7,330 bases of DNA, from NCBI GenBank assembly GCA_002689405.1, contig NZFZ01000022.1, positions 28,718 through 36,047 of the forward strand, written 5' to 3'. Of the stretch, positions 6,589 to 7,330 are shown one piece after another. Below the pieces are notes generated by a model that searched no databases, was not told where the DNA came from, and worked only from the letters and a program-made list of their open reading frames with translations. This stretch comes from Gammaproteobacteria bacterium. Its GTDB lineage: Bacteria; Pseudomonadota; Gammaproteobacteria; Magnimaribacterales; AG-339-G14. Every line of letters begins with the position of its first letter. Within the stretch, counting starts at the first letter, position 1. The position numbers were made by a program, and so were the translations under genes.

Positions 6589-7330
6589 GCCTCATCAGCC
6601 CTTCTTGGATGGCTGAGGCTACCAGTTTTCCATCTTCCGTATAGACAGTTCCCCTATTAAAACCCTTAGCATTACTCGCACTTGGACTATCTGTAACATA
6701 TAAGAGCCATTCATCTGCTCTGAAAGGTCTATGAAACCACATTGCATGATCTATGCTTGCTGACATAACTCTTCTATTCATGCCTCCCCAACTAATGCCA
6801 TGAGGAAGTTGAGCAGTACTCAATAACCCAAAGTCTGAGGCATAAGCCAAAATATTTTGATGGACCAAAATATCGTCTGGTAACTTACCGTTAGCTTTCA
6901 TCCAAGTATGTTTGTAAGGCGGTTTCTTTTCTGAATTCATTGGGCTGTATTGTTCAACAGTTCTGAGCTCAACAGCTTTTTCCCTAAGAAAACCATCTCT
7001 AAACTCTTTTGGTATTTCATCAATCATTGCTTCTCTTAATTCTCTTTCACTTTGTAAATCATTTGGTCCAGGAACATCAGGCATATCGAATTGATGTTCG
7101 AAGCCTCCTTCATCAATTTGAAAAGAAACAATCATATTAAATATGACTTCACCATTTTGGATCGCGTCCACTGTTCTTGTGGTGAAGCTTCCCCCATCCC
7201 TAATTCTTACAACATTGTAGACTATTGGCATATCAATTCTGCCTGGCCTTAAAAAATATGCATGAAATGAATGGGCATACCTTTTTTCTTCTATGGTGTT
7301 GTAAGCAGCGCTGAGAGATTGACCAAGAAC
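6566..7330 (-). CDS. tesB: Acyl-CoA thioesterase II (5' end outside window)
   Basis: TesB hydrolyses medium- and long-chain acyl-CoA to free fatty acid and CoA in the cytoplasm. The frame stays open to the window edge: 254 codons are visible, and the 33 before the ATG at 7231 encode clear family sequence, including AHSFHAYFLRPG. That ATG is therefore internal. E. coli TesB has 286 residues, so about 30 are missing. The two hot-dog halves are evident: IRDGGSFTTRTV in the first, and ASIDHAMWFHRPF followed by SAIQEGLMR in the second. Residues matching the E. coli catalytic set Asp204, Thr228 and Gln278 are Asp (codon 6835-6833), Ser (6757-6755) and Gln (6607-6605). The Thr-to-Ser change keeps the hydroxyl. 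The gene converges on gltD and shares a CTAG with its stop. It has no evident metabolic link to gltBD, and its own promoter is outside the window. Confidence 0.95.
   Translation of the reverse strand, partial: VLGQSLSAAYNTIEEKRYAHSFHAYFLRPGRIDMPIVYNVVRIRDGGSFTTRTVDAIQNGEVIFNMIVSFQIDEGGFEHQFDMPDVPGPNDLQSERELREAMIDEIPKEFRDGFLREKAVELRTVEQYSPMNSEKKPPYKHTWMKANGKLPDDILVHQNILAYASDFGLLSTAQLPHGISWGGMNRRVMSASIDHAMWFHRPFRADEWLLYVTDSPSASNAKGFNRGTVYTEDGKLVASAIQEGLMRQIKTKKT

Noticed and set aside
6589..6619. Hairpin GCCTC(ATC)AGCC / GGCTGAGGC with a 10-base loop, a possible terminator or attenuator after gltD.
   Set aside because: It covers the conserved AIQEGLMRQ codons of tesB, contains a 3-base bulge and lacks a T tract on either strand.
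7229..7231. ATG at 7231 as the tesB start.
   Set aside because: The same frame is open to 7330 and encodes conserved TesB sequence (SFHAYFLRPG) upstream, so the ATG is internal and the gene is 5'-truncated by the window.

Overview
The window is a compact stretch of core metabolic genes from an A+T-rich bacterium. Layout: the 3' end of aroB (shikimate pathway); a 153-base gap rich in regulatory signals; gltB and gltD, the large and small subunits of NADPH-dependent glutamate synthase (GOGAT); and, convergent on the minus strand, most of an acyl-CoA thioesterase II gene (tesB) that runs off the right edge. aroB just upstream of gltBD is an order known from gammaproteobacteria such as pseudomonads. 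The low G+C, AGA-rich arginine codons and tight packing would suit a streamlined, perhaps marine, gammaproteobacterium of the SAR86 kind. That placement is inference from gene content and composition only.

All four genes look intact where visible. The catalytic and cofactor residues of GltB (Cys28 nucleophile, 3Fe-4S cysteines) and GltD (cysteine clusters, two dinucleotide-binding motifs) are present. gltB and gltD overlap by one base (TAATG) and should be co-transcribed and translationally coupled. GltD takes electrons from NADPH and passes them through FAD and Fe-S clusters to FMN in GltB. GltB releases ammonia from glutamine and adds it to 2-oxoglutarate, giving two glutamates.

The most informative part is the aroB-gltB gap (406-558). 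It holds a near-consensus NtrC (NRI) box at 417-433, a sigma70-like promoter ending in an exact TATAAT (437-466), and a candidate sigma54 -24/-12 element (480-495). This order resembles the enteric glnA control region and suggests direct nitrogen control of glutamate synthase. Overlapping the sigma54 candidate is a pair of 22-base repeats with a 25-base period. Each is an inverted repeat SGCAT-N5-ATGCS followed by TTAAAAG, and the outer base pair is swapped G-C to C-G between copies. This element is not explained by any family I recognise.

At the right, gltD and tesB converge with stop codons sharing a CTAG tetranucleotide, so each gene's candidate terminator lies in the other's coding end. 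I see no mobile element, CRISPR array, tRNA, rRNA or new multi-gene system. The protein-coding content is ordinary; the unusual content is regulatory.
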